Positions 25,176 through 34,384 of a stretch of 54,439 bases of DNA are shown here, piece by piece. Numbering within the stretch: the first letter of the stretch is position 1; each line of letters begins with the position of its first letter. The notes below the pieces were generated by a model that worked only from the letters and a program-made list of their open reading frames with translations, was not told the DNA's origin and ran no database searches. The stretch lies in assembly GCA_038757945.1 (NCBI GenBank), contig JBCDGJ010000011.1, positions 1-54,439 on the forward strand, in the 5' to 3' direction. The translations under genes and the position numbers were made by a program. The stretch comes from CALHVX01 sp038757945. Its GTDB lineage: Bacteria; Pseudomonadota; Gammaproteobacteria; Pseudomonadales; Azotimanducaceae.

Positions 25176-26333
25176 TCAGTCCCGGGTCAGTGCGATGGCG
25201 GTTGCTTCACCGCCACCGATGCACAGCGCGGCGATGCCGCGTTTCAGGTTGAAGCGGGCCATGGCGTGGGCCAGCGTGACAATCAGACGCGAACCGGTCG
25301 AGCCGATCGGGTGGCCCTGCGCGCAGGCGCCGCCATAACGATTGACCCGCTCGGGATCAAGGCCGAGCTGATCGATCGCGAGCAGCGTCACCATTGCGAA
25401 GGCTTCATTGATTTCGAACAGATCGACCTGTTCCGCCTGCCAGCCAAGCTTGTCGAGCAGGCCCTGAATGGCCCCGACCGGAGCCAGCGTGAAGTCGCGC
25501 GGATGCAGTGAGTGCGTATGGTGCCCGGCGATCTGAGCCAGCGGCTCGATACCGGCGGGCACGGTGGTCGCGAGGACCAGGGCCGAGGCGCCATCGGAGA
25601 TCGACGAGGCGTTGGCGGCGGTAACGGTGCCGTCCGCGGCGAAGGCCGGACGCAGTTTCGGAATCTTCTCGGCGTTCGCGCGGTGCGGCTGCTCGTCGTC
25701 GGTATACCGTTCCGTGCCGACAGTCAGCGGCGCAATTTCCGCAGTCAGCGAGCCGTCGCGGATCGCGGCCTTCGCTCGCTTGAGTGATTCGATGGCGAAG
25801 GCATCCTGGCGCTCCCGCGAGAGCTGGTGCGCGGCGGCGGTGGCGTCGGCGAAGGTGCCCATGGCGTTGCCGGTCTCCGCGTCCTCGAGACCATCGAGGA
25901 ACATTGCGTCCAGCGACTGCTGGTGCCCCATGCGATAGCCACGTCGGGCTTTCCCGAGCAGATAGGGTGCGTTGCTCATCGACTCCATGCCGCCGGCGAT
26001 AACCGTGGCAGCGCTCCCGGCGCGAAGCAGATCGGTGGCCAGCATGGTGGCTTTCATCCCCGAGCCGCAGACCTTGTTGATGGTGGTTGCGCCGAGCCGA
26101 TCCGGCAGGCCCGCGGCGCGCAGCGCCTGCCGTGCCGGCGCCTGTTTCACCCCGGCGCTGATGACGTTGCCGATCAACCCTTCATCGATCTGGTCCCGCG
26201 CCACGCCCGCGGTCGTCACGGCGGCGTCGATCGCGTGCGCGCCGAGTTCGACCGCGCTCAGACCGGCCAGGCAACCCTGGAAACTACCGATCGGCGTGCG
26301 CGCCGCGCTTAGGATGTGAACCGCTGTGGTCAT
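25176..26333 (-). CDS. acetyl-CoA C-acyltransferase (thiolase)
   Basis: 385 residues with all thiolase signatures: nucleophilic Cys89 in TTINKVCGSGMKATML, NEAFAMVTL, GGACAQGHPIGSTGSRL (His) and the second Cys in LCIGGGEATA. AtoB/PhaA-like acetoacetyl-CoA thiolase is the best guess, though a broader 3-ketoacyl-CoA thiolase is possible. It sits between moaB and fabY in one operon. Placement next to fabY suggests supply or recycling of short acyl-CoA for lipid synthesis; this is inference. Confidence 0.92.
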   Translation of the reverse strand: MTTAVHILSAARTPIGSFQGCLAGLSAVELGAHAIDAAVTTAGVARDQIDEGLIGNVISAGVKQAPARQALRAAGLPDRLGATTINKVCGSGMKATMLATDLLRAGSAATVIAGGMESMSNAPYLLGKARRGYRMGHQQSLDAMFLDGLEDAETGNAMGTFADATAAAHQLSRERQDAFAIESLKRAKAAIRDGSLTAEIAPLTVGTERYTDDEQPHRANAEKIPKLRPAFAADGTVTAANASSISDGASALVLATTVPAGIEPLAQIAGHHTHSLHPRDFTLAPVGAIQGLLDKLGWQAEQVDLFEINEAFAMVTLLAIDQLGLDPERVNRYGGACAQGHPIGSTGSRLIVTLAHAMARFNLKRGIAALCIGGGEATAIALTRD

Positions 26334-26363
26334 CTGGAATCCAGGTGCTGCTTCTGCAAACCC

Positions 26364-26873
26364 TCAATTTTCCGCGAAACGATCCATCAATTCCACAAAG
26401 TTGCAGGGCCGATGGGTGATATCGAGCTGATTACGGAGGATCTTCTCCCAGCCCAGCCGTACCGCACCGGACGAACCCGGCAGCGCGAAGATCAGCGTGC
26501 TGTTGGCCAGGCCACCGACGGCCCGTGATTGGATGGTTGAAGTGCCGATATCGTCATAGGACAGCTGGCGGAACAGTTCGCCGAAGCCATCGATGGTCTT
26601 ATCGAACAAGGGCAGCAGTGCTTCCGGCGTGCTGTCGCGCCCGGTAAAACCGGTGCCGCCGGTGCTGATGATGACCTGAATCTGCGGGTCGGCAATCCAC
26701 GCGGAGACCTGCGCGCGCAGCTGGTAGCGGTCATCCGGCAGGAGCGTTCGGGCGGCAAGCTGATGGCCGCTCTCGGCGATGTAAGTGGCAAGCAGGTCGC
26801 CGGAGGTGTCGTTGCTGGCGGTGCGCGTATCGCTCACGGTGAGCACGGCACAGTTCAGCGTGGTCGGTGGCAT
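26364..26873 (-). CDS. moaB: MoaB/Mog-family molybdenum cofactor protein
   Basis: 169 residues, a single MoCF-binding domain: LTVSDTRTASNDTSGDLLATYI, the molybdopterin-binding GGTGFTGRDSTPEAL, and ALPGSSGAVRLGWEKILRNQLD. Length and sequence fit MoaB (adenylation of molybdopterin) more than the larger MoeA. The cofactor could serve MsrP, encoded 9 kb away. It is the first gene of a minus-strand operon with thiolase and fabY and is divergent from the fused carboxylase gene. Why a cofactor gene is joined to lipid genes is not obvious. Confidence 0.9.
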   Translation of the reverse strand: MPPTTLNCAVLTVSDTRTASNDTSGDLLATYIAESGHQLAARTLLPDDRYQLRAQVSAWIADPQIQVIISTGGTGFTGRDSTPEALLPLFDKTIDGFGELFRQLSYDDIGTSTIQSRAVGGLANSTLIFALPGSSGAVRLGWEKILRNQLDITHRPCNFVELMDRFAEN

Positions 26874-27280
26874 ACGGATTCCCTTTCTTGGTGCTGAGGC
26901 GCTTCGCTCGGAGGTTGGATTCGGATCGGCGGGCGCTGTCGGTTTTAGCTTTTTTCAAGCGATTTCATTCGCTTGCGGGTCAAAGGCGAGATGGTACAGT
27001 ACCTGCGGTTTCGGCTCGACGGAAAGACGCGACGAGCGTTGGCCGCATGCGCGTCCAATGGGACGTCCAGAAACGGGGTAGGGCGGCCTCTGGCCGGAGG
27101 GGATCCGCAAGCCCGTCGCAGGCCTCTTCGGCGGTGTCGCCGGGGCGCTGCTGACGGGTTGCCATCCACATTGAATTGACGCGCGTCGCGGCACAAACGG
27201 GCTGAGTGGGGCGAGTGCAGGCAGCGGGTGGTGCCTGGCCGCTGAGCAACAGCGGGCGCAGACGAACGTGGGAGACAGCT
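26874..27280. other. 407-base divergent control region between moaB and the fused carboxylase
   Basis: No credible gene is seen here. Content: the palindrome at 26956-26975 (separate entry), a T6 run just left of it, and weak plus-strand boxes TTGCGG (26973-26978) and TACAGT (26995-27000) with 16-base spacing, which would place transcription start about 27007 and give a ~275-base leader. GGGAG (27270-27274) is the ribosome-binding site of the downstream TTG start. Confidence 0.5.
26956..26975. promoter_or_regulatory. perfect 7-7 palindrome, candidate operator for lipid genes
   Basis: CAAGCGA (26956-26962) and TCGCTTG (26969-26975) are exact inverted repeats with a 6-base centre TTTCAT. The right arm overlaps the possible -35 box of the carboxylase promoter. 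The spacing and symmetry suit a dimeric repressor (TetR or GntR type). The T-run lies on the 5' side on the plus strand, so it is not a terminator in that direction. No known operator is recognised. Confidence 0.5.
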
Positions 27281-30200
27281 TTGACTGACAAATCGCTGGT
27301 GGATGGTGATCGCCTGTATCTGATTGCCGAGAGCCTTGCCAAGGACTTCGCAATGTTCCCAACCAGCGATCGGGAAGATCGCGTTCAGGGGTTGCTGACG
27401 CGCCGGCAGAACCTGCGGCGGCGCAGCCGCCTCGCCAACCTGGATATCGATTCCTACATTGAAGAGGTCGTCGCCAAGGCTGAGGATCCGGGTCGCACGC
27501 CAGCGCCGGAGATCGTGCGCCAGCTCGGCATCGTGGTTGAGGAGCGCTCGGAAGGTTCCTTCTACAGCGCCATGGTCGAGATGCGTTTCAGCGATGAACC
27601 GCGCCTGGTTGGGTTTATCGCCCAGGACCGGGGTTCGCAGAATGGCGTCTGGATGCCCGAGCATCACCTGCTCGCCGCCGACTTCGCTGGGCGCTGTTCT
27701 GAGCGGCGCATGCCGCTGGTGACCTTGATGGATACGCCGGGAGCCGATGCGGGCGAAGAAGCCAACCGGGCGAATCAGGCGCACAGCATTTCCCGGCTGA
27801 TCGCCGAGATGAGCAATATCGACGTGCCGAACATCGGCATCATCTATGGGCTCGGCTATTCCGGCGGGGCTATTCCGCTCGCCGCCAGCAACCTCATCCT
27901 ATCGCTGCGGGACGGAGTCTTCTCCACGATTCAGCCCAAGAGTCTGGCCAATATTGCGCGACGCCTGAACCTGTCCTGGCAGGAGTGCGCCAAGTACGTC
28001 GGGCTCTCGCCGTATGAGCTCTACGCGCAGGGCAACATCGACGGCGTCATCGATTTCTCACCGACCGAGCCGGAACAGATCGAGAATCTGCGCAGCGCCG
28101 TTATCGGTGCCATCGAGCAGGTAGAGCGCCGCACGAGCGAATTCGTTGCCGAGAACCCCTACATCCTCGATCACTATGAGCTCAACCTGCGCCGGTATCT
28201 GAACCCGTCGGAGCAGCTCAAGGTGATGCAGGAAAAGGCGTCGATGCGCCTGACCAAGCATCCCACCGAGTACATGAACGTCTTCGGCGTAGGCTATCGC
28301 TACCTCCGCTATCTCAAGGTGCGTCGTCGTATTCATGCCACCAGCGTCACCCAGTACGGACGGCTATCGAACCTCGAGCTTCCTGCCGGTGAGCTCGATA
28401 AGCGCTCAGACTTCGAGCGACGACAAACCTTTCTGCGCTGGCTGCAGGATCCTGACCGGGTGGTCTACGAAGAGTCGCTCGCGAAGAACTGGAAGAGCTA
28501 CGCCGAGAAGCGCGATGCCCTGGGGGGCGAACGGGGACGGATCGCGCAGCTCATTTTCGGGGAGCCGAAGAAGAACTACGAAGATGCCAAGAGCCTGTTG
28601 CTCGGCAGCGTGTCCGGCTTTCTCTACAACCGCTGGAAGAACGAAGCGGTCGGCAATTTCCAGGAGCTCCGCGAGGTTCTGAATAATCCGGAGGACGCCC
28701 GCCTCATCCTGCGGCAGAGCGACATCAAGGATCCGCGCGGTCTGATCGATGCGGTCCGTGCCGACGAGGCCCTGTTTGCGCCGATCGAGGCCCGCTTCAG
28801 CCACGACGGCAAGAAACTGCTGCAGGAGCAGGGCACGAAAGGAAAGTCGGACGTCTACGTGAGCACGCAGCTGACGGCGGAGCTCAATCTGGCGCTCACC
28901 GGCGAATCGATGTACGACGCCCTGGGCGAGGAAGGCGGTGAGCAGGCCGCCCTGCTGCACCGCCGCGGTGCCTCGAACATTTCAGTCAACCGCGCGCTGG
29001 TGCAGGCCCGCTATCCGGACCGTATTGCCCGGAAGGCCATCGACAACGAGCTGCCGGAGCTGAACGAGCTGACGATTCTGGATCTGCTGATCAGCGACGA
29101 GCTGCGCGAGGACTTCCAGGCTGAGTGCGAAAGCCTGCTGCTGTTCGATACGGTGTACGACCAGATCCTTGGCAACCTGGACTCGATCGCGGCGGAAGCG
29201 CAAGAGAAACAGGCGCTGTCGAAGGAAACGCTCGCCCAGCTGCTGGATCGCACCTTCGAGGCCGCGGCACGGACCCAGGCCCAGCGGCTGGAGCGGCCGG
29301 AGATCACCGCCGAAGTCGTTCGCGAGCAGCTCTACGACTGGTACCAGCGATTGCTGCGCTCGAACAAGAACACGGATTTCTTCCGGCAGGTGGAGGAGTG
29401 GAAGAAGACCAGCTTCCCGCATCTGTCCGAAGCGCTGCTGGTGGTGGTGAGCTACCTGTTTGAAGTGCTCCTCTCCTCTTACATCGTCTCCGAGCGCGAG
29501 GGTAAGGCGTTCACCGGGCGGATCGCTCCGAAGAACATTGGTCGCCGCAAGGACTTCTGGAACCGCCTCGACATGGCGTACCGGGATCTGCAGCTCGCGA
29601 ACCTGCTGAAGGCCGAGCGTAAGACCCAGCCCTTCGGCTGGGAAGCGTTCGTTGACCGGTACTTCGAGAGCTTCGAGCAGCGCTACGACGATCTGCTGAG
29701 CTCCGACCCCTGTTCGTTCCCGGGCTTCCGCGTGTCGATCGAAAACGCCCTGGACAACAACGTTGTGCCCTGCGGGATCGTCGCCGGAATCGGCAAGTTC
29801 AAGACCGAGGCCGGGGGACTCGACGCTGGTGTACTGATTTCCAACGTGGGCTTTCAGGCCGGTTCCTTCGATATGGCCAGCGCCGAGAAGTTCTGCCGCC
29901 TGCTCGTCGAATGCGCCGAGCGGCATGTGCCGGTGGTCTGTTTCATCAGCTCCGGTGGCATGCAGACGAAAGAGGGTGCTGGCGCGCTGTTCTCGATGGC
30001 CGCGGTCAACGACCGCGTGACGCGCTTCGTTCGTGATCACGATCTGCCGATCGTGATCTTCGGCTTCGGCGATTGTACCGGCGGGGCCCAGGCGTCGTTC
30101 GTGACCCACCCGCTGGTGCAGACCTACTATTTTTCTGGCACCAGCATGCCCTTTGCCGGGCAGATCGTCGTGCCATCCAACCTGCCGCTCAACTCGATCC

Positions 30201-32200
30201 TATCGAACTACCTGTCCCTGGTACCGGATGCCATGCAGGGGCTGGTCAGGCACCCGTTCTTTGCCGACCTCGACGACAACCTTGTCGCGGTTGATCCGGA
30301 GATGCCGATCCCGCAGCAGACGGTCGAAGAAGTGCTCCAGCGCCTTGCTGACGGCGTGTTGAGCCAGGAGCGCCCGTTGGTGATCGCGAAGCAGCCGAAG
30401 TACACCGAAGCGGACCTGATCCGTCCGGTGCGACGCACCCTGATTCATGCGCGCGGTTGCACGGCGGTCAAGCTGATCCGTATCGCTCAGCGCAACAACA
30501 TCGCCGTGGTGCTCGTGCAATCGGACCCGGATATGGAATCGACCGCGGTCGATATGCTGCTGCCGCGCGACACCCTGGTCTGCATCGGTGGGAACACGCC
30601 GGACGAGAGCTACCTGAACGCGTTGTCGGTGCTGCAGGTTGCAGAGCGTGAGGGAGTCGACTCGCTGCACCCGGGAATTGGCTTCCTGTCGGAAAACTCC
30701 CAGTTTGCCGAGCTGTGCCGCAATCACGGCGTCAACTTTGTCGGCCCGCCGGTGGCGAGCATGGAAACTATGGGCAACAAGTCCAACGCGATCAGCACGG
30801 CGATGAAGCTGAATGTGCCGGTGGTGCCTGGCAGCCACGGCATTCTGACCAACGCCGAAAAAGCAGCCGAAGTTGCCGAGTCCATCGGCTATCCGGTGCT
30901 TATCAAAGCCGTGCACGGTGGTGGCGGCAAAGGTATCCAGGTCGTCAACGAGCCTTCGGAGCTGCACGGGCTGTTTTATCAGGTAACGGCGGAGGCACGC
31001 AGCGCCTTCGGCAACGGCGATGTTTACCTCGAGAAGTTCGTCACCTCCCTGCGTCACATCGAAGTCCAGCTGCTGCGCGACACGCATGGCAACACGCGCG
31101 TGCTCGGCATCCGTGACTGTTCGGTGCAGCGCGACAAGCAGAAGGTGTTCGAGGAATCGGACTCTACCGAGCTACCGGAAGATCAACGTAAAGCGGTACT
31201 CGATTACACGGCGTCGATTGCCGATGAGGTCGGCTACGTGGGTGCGGGCACGGTCGAGTTCATCTACGACCGCAAAGGCCAAGCCGTGTACTTCATGGAA
31301 ATGAACACCCGGCTGCAGGTCGAGCACCCGGTGACCGAATGGACCTCGGGGGTCGACATCGTATCCGAGCAGTTCCGGATCGCTGCCGGAGACAGCATCG
31401 AGCACCTCGAGCCGCAGGACAACGGCTATGCGATCGAGGCGCGGATCACCGCCGAGAAGCTTCTCGTCGGTAGCGACGGTCGCGTCACCTTCCGGCCGCA
31501 GCCGGGCCAGATCCAGGCTTGCGTCATGCCTGAGGAAGACGGGGTGGAGATCATCTCTGCAGCGGCGGAGGGCAAGTTCGTCTCGCCGTACTACGACAGC
31601 ATGATCGCGCAGATCATCGTTCATGCGGCCGATCGCCGGGCTGCGATTGCCAAGCTCGACGATTACCTGTCCCGGGTTCAGATCACGGGCATCAGCACCA
31701 ACATTCCGCTGTTGCGGCGGGTGTTGAACGATCAGGTGTTCATCGACGGCAGCTACGACACCAACTACCTGGTGAAACTCTTCGAGCGGACCGACATTGA
31801 TGGCCTTATCGAAGAGATGCAGCGGGCAGCTGGTGATCAGGGTGGCGGCATCAGCCAGGAGTCGATTGTCATCGAGGACAGCGACGAGCTCCGTGTTGTT
31901 TCCCCGGCAACGGCGCTCTTCTACACGACCCCGACGCCGTCTGAGCCGGAGTATGTTGCCGTCGGTGACATGGTCGGAATCGACGACGTGCTGTGCCAGC
32001 TCGAGGCCATGAAGCTGTTCTCGCCGCTGCGATTGAAGGACTTCAACCTGGATGCGGAGCTCTACCCCGCTGATCAACGATTCGAGATCACCCGCATCAA
32101 CATGGCCAACGGCCAGCAGGTGAATGCCGGCGATCTGCTGTTCGTGGTGCGCCCGCATGCAGCCGCAGGAGCGCTCAGGCAAGCGGCTGGCGGCAACTGA
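27281..32200 (+). CDS. single-chain acetyl-CoA carboxylase: CT-alpha, CT-beta, biotin carboxylase and biotin carrier
   Basis: 1639 residues from TTG 27281 (GGGAG at 27270-27274, 6-base spacing); a GTG at 27206 would add 25. Four parts in order. (1) ~75-330, AccA-like: MPLVTLMDTPGADAG and oxyanion loop GLGYSGGAIPL. (2) ~330-780, long charged helical linker of unknown role. (3) ~790-1030, AccD-like: KTEAGGLDAGVLISNVGFQAGS and CFISSGGMQTKEGAGA; AccD's zinc finger is absent. (4) ~1045-1500, biotin carboxylase: ATP loop VHGGGGKGIQV, RHIEVQLL, DCSVQRDKQKV, active site EMNTRLQVEHPVTE. (5) ~1540-1635, carrier domain with LEAMKLF, biotin on Lys1578. Expected product is malonyl-CoA, but other acyl-CoAs are possible. 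Eukaryotic enzymes run BC-BCCP-CT with beta before alpha; here both orders are reversed. Divergent from moaB-thiolase-fabY. Confidence 0.88.
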   Translation: MTDKSLVDGDRLYLIAESLAKDFAMFPTSDREDRVQGLLTRRQNLRRRSRLANLDIDSYIEEVVAKAEDPGRTPAPEIVRQLGIVVEERSEGSFYSAMVEMRFSDEPRLVGFIAQDRGSQNGVWMPEHHLLAADFAGRCSERRMPLVTLMDTPGADAGEEANRANQAHSISRLIAEMSNIDVPNIGIIYGLGYSGGAIPLAASNLILSLRDGVFSTIQPKSLANIARRLNLSWQECAKYVGLSPYELYAQGNIDGVIDFSPTEPEQIENLRSAVIGAIEQVERRTSEFVAENPYILDHYELNLRRYLNPSEQLKVMQEKASMRLTKHPTEYMNVFGVGYRYLRYLKVRRRIHATSVTQYGRLSNLELPAGELDKRSDFERRQTFLRWLQDPDRVVYEESLAKNWKSYAEKRDALGGERGRIAQLIFGEPKKNYEDAKSLLLGSVSGFLYNRWKNEAVGNFQELREVLNNPEDARLILRQSDIKDPRGLIDAVRADEALFAPIEARFSHDGKKLLQEQGTKGKSDVYVSTQLTAELNLALTGESMYDALGEEGGEQAALLHRRGASNISVNRALVQARYPDRIARKAIDNELPELNELTILDLLISDELREDFQAECESLLLFDTVYDQILGNLDSIAAEAQEKQALSKETLAQLLDRTFEAAARTQAQRLERPEITAEVVREQLYDWYQRLLRSNKNTDFFRQVEEWKKTSFPHLSEALLVVVSYLFEVLLSSYIVSEREGKAFTGRIAPKNIGRRKDFWNRLDMAYRDLQLANLLKAERKTQPFGWEAFVDRYFESFEQRYDDLLSSDPCSFPGFRVSIENALDNNVVPCGIVAGIGKFKTEAGGLDAGVLISNVGFQAGSFDMASAEKFCRLLVECAERHVPVVCFISSGGMQTKEGAGALFSMAAVNDRVTRFVRDHDLPIVIFGFGDCTGGAQASFVTHPLVQTYYFSGTSMPFAGQIVVPSNLPLNSILSNYLSLVPDAMQGLVRHPFFADLDDNLVAVDPEMPIPQQTVEEVLQRLADGVLSQERPLVIAKQPKYTEADLIRPVRRTLIHARGCTAVKLIRIAQRNNIAVVLVQSDPDMESTAVDMLLPRDTLVCIGGNTPDESYLNALSVLQVAEREGVDSLHPGIGFLSENSQFAELCRNHGVNFVGPPVASMETMGNKSNAISTAMKLNVPVVPGSHGILTNAEKAAEVAESIGYPVLIKAVHGGGGKGIQVVNEPSELHGLFYQVTAEARSAFGNGDVYLEKFVTSLRHIEVQLLRDTHGNTRVLGIRDCSVQRDKQKVFEESDSTELPEDQRKAVLDYTASIADEVGYVGAGTVEFIYDRKGQAVYFMEMNTRLQVEHPVTEWTSGVDIVSEQFRIAAGDSIEHLEPQDNGYAIEARITAEKLLVGSDGRVTFRPQPGQIQACVMPEEDGVEIISAAAEGKFVSPYYDSMIAQIIVHAADRRAAIAKLDDYLSRVQITGISTNIPLLRRVLNDQVFIDGSYDTNYLVKLFERTDIDGLIEEMQRAAGDQGGGISQESIVIEDSDELRVVSPATALFYTTPTPSEPEYVAVGDMVGIDDVLCQLEAMKLFSPLRLKDFNLDAELYPADQRFEITRINMANGQQVNAGDLLFVVRPHAAAGALRQAAGGN

Positions 32201-32370
32201 CGCCGGCTGGCGGCTGCCGTCTGGACTGAAGCAGCCGCCGGGGTGCGGCTGTACGCCTTGGACTGTCTCGTTTTCGCCCGGGCGAGCTGGATCGCCGACA
32301 TCGTTCTGCGCGGGTGCAGTCTGTCCGCTTTCGTGGCACCGTTCGCCGATCAGGCGACGGGAGCAATGCG

Positions 32371-33219
32371 ATGCCGGAATGGCTCAGGAAGGATGGTTCG
32401 GCAGTAATCACTGGCGGTGGCAACGGTATCGGGCGAGCTGCTGCGCAGCGCTTTTTGAATGCCGGTATGTGCGTGCTCATTGCCGACATCGACGAATCGG
32501 CTCTTGCCGAGTCCAGTGCACAGCTGGACGTGGCGGCCGGCGAGTTGCAGACCCGGGTCTGTGATGTAAGCGACTACGAACAGGTGCTCGCCCTTGCTGA
32601 CGCTGCCCGGACGACCTTTGGACAGATCGATTGCCTCATGAACAACGCCGGTGCCGGCGTCACGCGGGCACTGCCCTGGGAAGACCTCGAGGGCTGGAAG
32701 AAGCAGCTCGACATCAATCTCTGGGGCATCGTGCACGGGTGCCAGGCGTTCGTTCCGCAGATGCTCGAATCACAGAAGCCGGCTACCGTGATCAACACCG
32801 GCTCCAAGCAGGGCATCACCAATCCGCCCGGCGGTTTTGCCTACAACCTGTCCAAGGCGGGCGTGCTGAACTACACGCAGAGCCTGGCCTACGCGCTGCG
32901 ACAGACCGAAGCCTGCCCCGTGACCGCGCATCTGCTTGTGCCGGGATTTACCTACTCGAACATGATCGCGCGGTTCATGCCGAAGCGCCCGGACGGCGCC
33001 TGGAGCTGTGAGCAGGTGGTGGGTTTCATGCTCGATGCGCTCGAGCGTAACGACTTTTACATCATCTGCCCGGACAACGACACGCCGCGTGAGCTGGACA
33101 ATGCGCGTATGCAGTGGAGCGCGGATGACCTGATCCAGAACCGCCCGGCGCTGTCGCGCTGGCATCCGGAGTATGCCGACGCCTACGAGCAGTTCGTGGC
33201 GGGAACGGGCGACGGCTGA
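32371..33219 (+). CDS. short-chain dehydrogenase/reductase
   Basis: 282 residues from ATG 32371 (GGGAG at 32359-32363, 7-base spacing). Classical SDR features: cofactor loop TGGGNGIGRAA, Asp after beta-2 (IADID) suggesting NAD(H), NNAGAG, the catalytic Ser region INTGSKQG, and the active-site YNLSKAG (Y-x3-K). It lacks the common C-terminal PG-xxxT motif, having VPGFTYSNMI. The substrate is unknown. It lies 170 bases after the carboxylase gene on the same strand with no clear promoter or terminator between, so read-through is possible. Confidence 0.88.
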   Translation: MPEWLRKDGSAVITGGGNGIGRAAAQRFLNAGMCVLIADIDESALAESSAQLDVAAGELQTRVCDVSDYEQVLALADAARTTFGQIDCLMNNAGAGVTRALPWEDLEGWKKQLDINLWGIVHGCQAFVPQMLESQKPATVINTGSKQGITNPPGGFAYNLSKAGVLNYTQSLAYALRQTEACPVTAHLLVPGFTYSNMIARFMPKRPDGAWSCEQVVGFMLDALERNDFYIICPDNDTPRELDNARMQWSADDLIQNRPALSRWHPEYADAYEQFVAGTGDG

Positions 33220-33266
33220 GCCTGCCAGGGCACCTGCCGGATCACGGCGGTCCCGGGATCCTGTGA

Positions 33267-33902
33267 TCAGGACCGGAGCGAAACACCCATGCGCCACTCC
33301 GGGGGGACGCCGAACGCCTCCGGTTTCGGTGCACGGGATTCGACCAGCAGCTCGAGGCCCTGGCTGGTGTAGAACCCGACGGCTGGATTGTCGGAGAGCA
33401 CATCGAGTTCCAGCGCGCGACAGTCCAGTGCCCGGCCCTGGTCCATGGCCTGCATCAGCAGGCGCTGACCGATCTGCTTGCCGCGATACTTCGGGTCTAC
33501 GGCAATCGCGTGGATGTAGTAGATCCCCTGGCGCACCACCGGGTTCAGCCAGCTGGCGTTCCGACTGCGTTCGAGAATGCCCGGAATCTCATCTGCATCG
33601 ACCTCTCCGGCTTCGACCATCGCCGGCCACAGCGGAGCCAACGCGGCCTGCCGCTGCCGAAACTCCGGGCCGTGAAAGCCGATCTCGATTCCCAGCACCT
33701 GGTCACCTTCGAGTGCCAGGGTTGCCGCATCCAGGCCGAACAGGGTGCCGGGCGCCTGCCAGGAGCGACGCACGAGGCTGTCGAAGACCTCCCGGCGTCC
33801 GAAGTGATATTCGTAAGAAACCGGGCCGGTGGACCAGATCAGAGCGGTAACCTGATCCACGAACGGTGCGGTGGAGGCCGCGTCTGCGGGTGCGATGTCC
33901 AT
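33267..33902 (-). CDS. GNAT-family N-acetyltransferase
   Basis: 211 residues from ATG 33902 (AGGA eight bases upstream). The acetyl-CoA-binding motif A is clear: YYIHAIAVDPKYRGKQIGQRLLMQAM, followed by LELDVLSDNPAVGFYTSQGLEL (motif B). The N-terminal part (PFVDQVTALIWSTGPVSYEYHFG) is a less conserved substrate region. The target of acetylation cannot be told. First gene on the minus strand after the convergent SDR; the DUF385 gene upstream ends 40 bases away, so it may share the PPOX-DUF385 transcript. Confidence 0.85.
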   Translation of the reverse strand: MDIAPADAASTAPFVDQVTALIWSTGPVSYEYHFGRREVFDSLVRRSWQAPGTLFGLDAATLALEGDQVLGIEIGFHGPEFRQRQAALAPLWPAMVEAGEVDADEIPGILERSRNASWLNPVVRQGIYYIHAIAVDPKYRGKQIGQRLLMQAMDQGRALDCRALELDVLSDNPAVGFYTSQGLELLVESRAPKPEAFGVPPEWRMGVSLRS

Positions 33903-33942
33903 GGTGTGAGTCCTGTTGCTGGTGTCCTGTCGCAGTAGTTGC

Positions 33943-34383
33943 TCAGCAGGGTTCGAAGTACACGGCGACCAGCTTTGCTGACGCCGCGGCAACGTCCGCC
34001 GGTTCCGGGGTGCCGTCCGCACGCAGGCGCACTCCGGCGGGACCGGCGTCGCGCGGGACGGCGCGCAGAAAGCGATCGAGGCCCGTTCCGATTTCGGCCA
34101 GGTCTGCAGTTTCGACGCGAGCTCGGGCAGTGATGGACCGGCCCGCGAGGCGCAGGCCGACGTCGGCACCGCTCTCGAGATTCCGCCACCACTTGCTGTC
34201 CCGGGATGCAAATCCGCAGATGCGGTTGCTGTCCCTTGAATAGCTGATCGGCAGCTCGTACTGGCGACCTGATTTACGGCCGCGATAGCGCAGGAGCATC
34301 GTGTTGCCGCTCAGCAGGCGGTGGCAGGGCGATTTCAGCAGGCCCCGGACGATCGGATTGATCACCGTGTACAGCGCTGTCAT
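33943..34383 (-). CDS. DUF385-type (deazaflavin/F420-dependent) nitroreductase-family protein
   Basis: 146 residues from ATG 34383. The sequence LLSGNTMLLRYRGRKSGRQYELPISYSR then KWWRNLESGADVGLRLAGRSITARARV follows the pattern of the F420H2-dependent quinone reductase/DUF385 split-barrel family, including the GRKSGR loop and the WWRNL segment. Members are abundant in actinobacteria and use F420, but some may bind other flavins. Its ATG comes one base after the PPOX stop codon, so the two are one transcriptional unit. Whether this organism makes F420 is not shown by the window. Confidence 0.68.
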   Translation of the reverse strand: MTALYTVINPIVRGLLKSPCHRLLSGNTMLLRYRGRKSGRQYELPISYSRDSNRICGFASRDSKWWRNLESGADVGLRLAGRSITARARVETADLAEIGTGLDRFLRAVPRDAGPAGVRLRADGTPEPADVAAASAKLVAVYFEPC

Positions 34384-34384
34384 G

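Noticed and set aside
26950..26975. T6 run plus palindrome as an intrinsic terminator
   Set aside because: On the plus strand the T-run precedes the stem, and on the minus strand the stem is followed by A's, so neither orientation gives a stem followed by U's.
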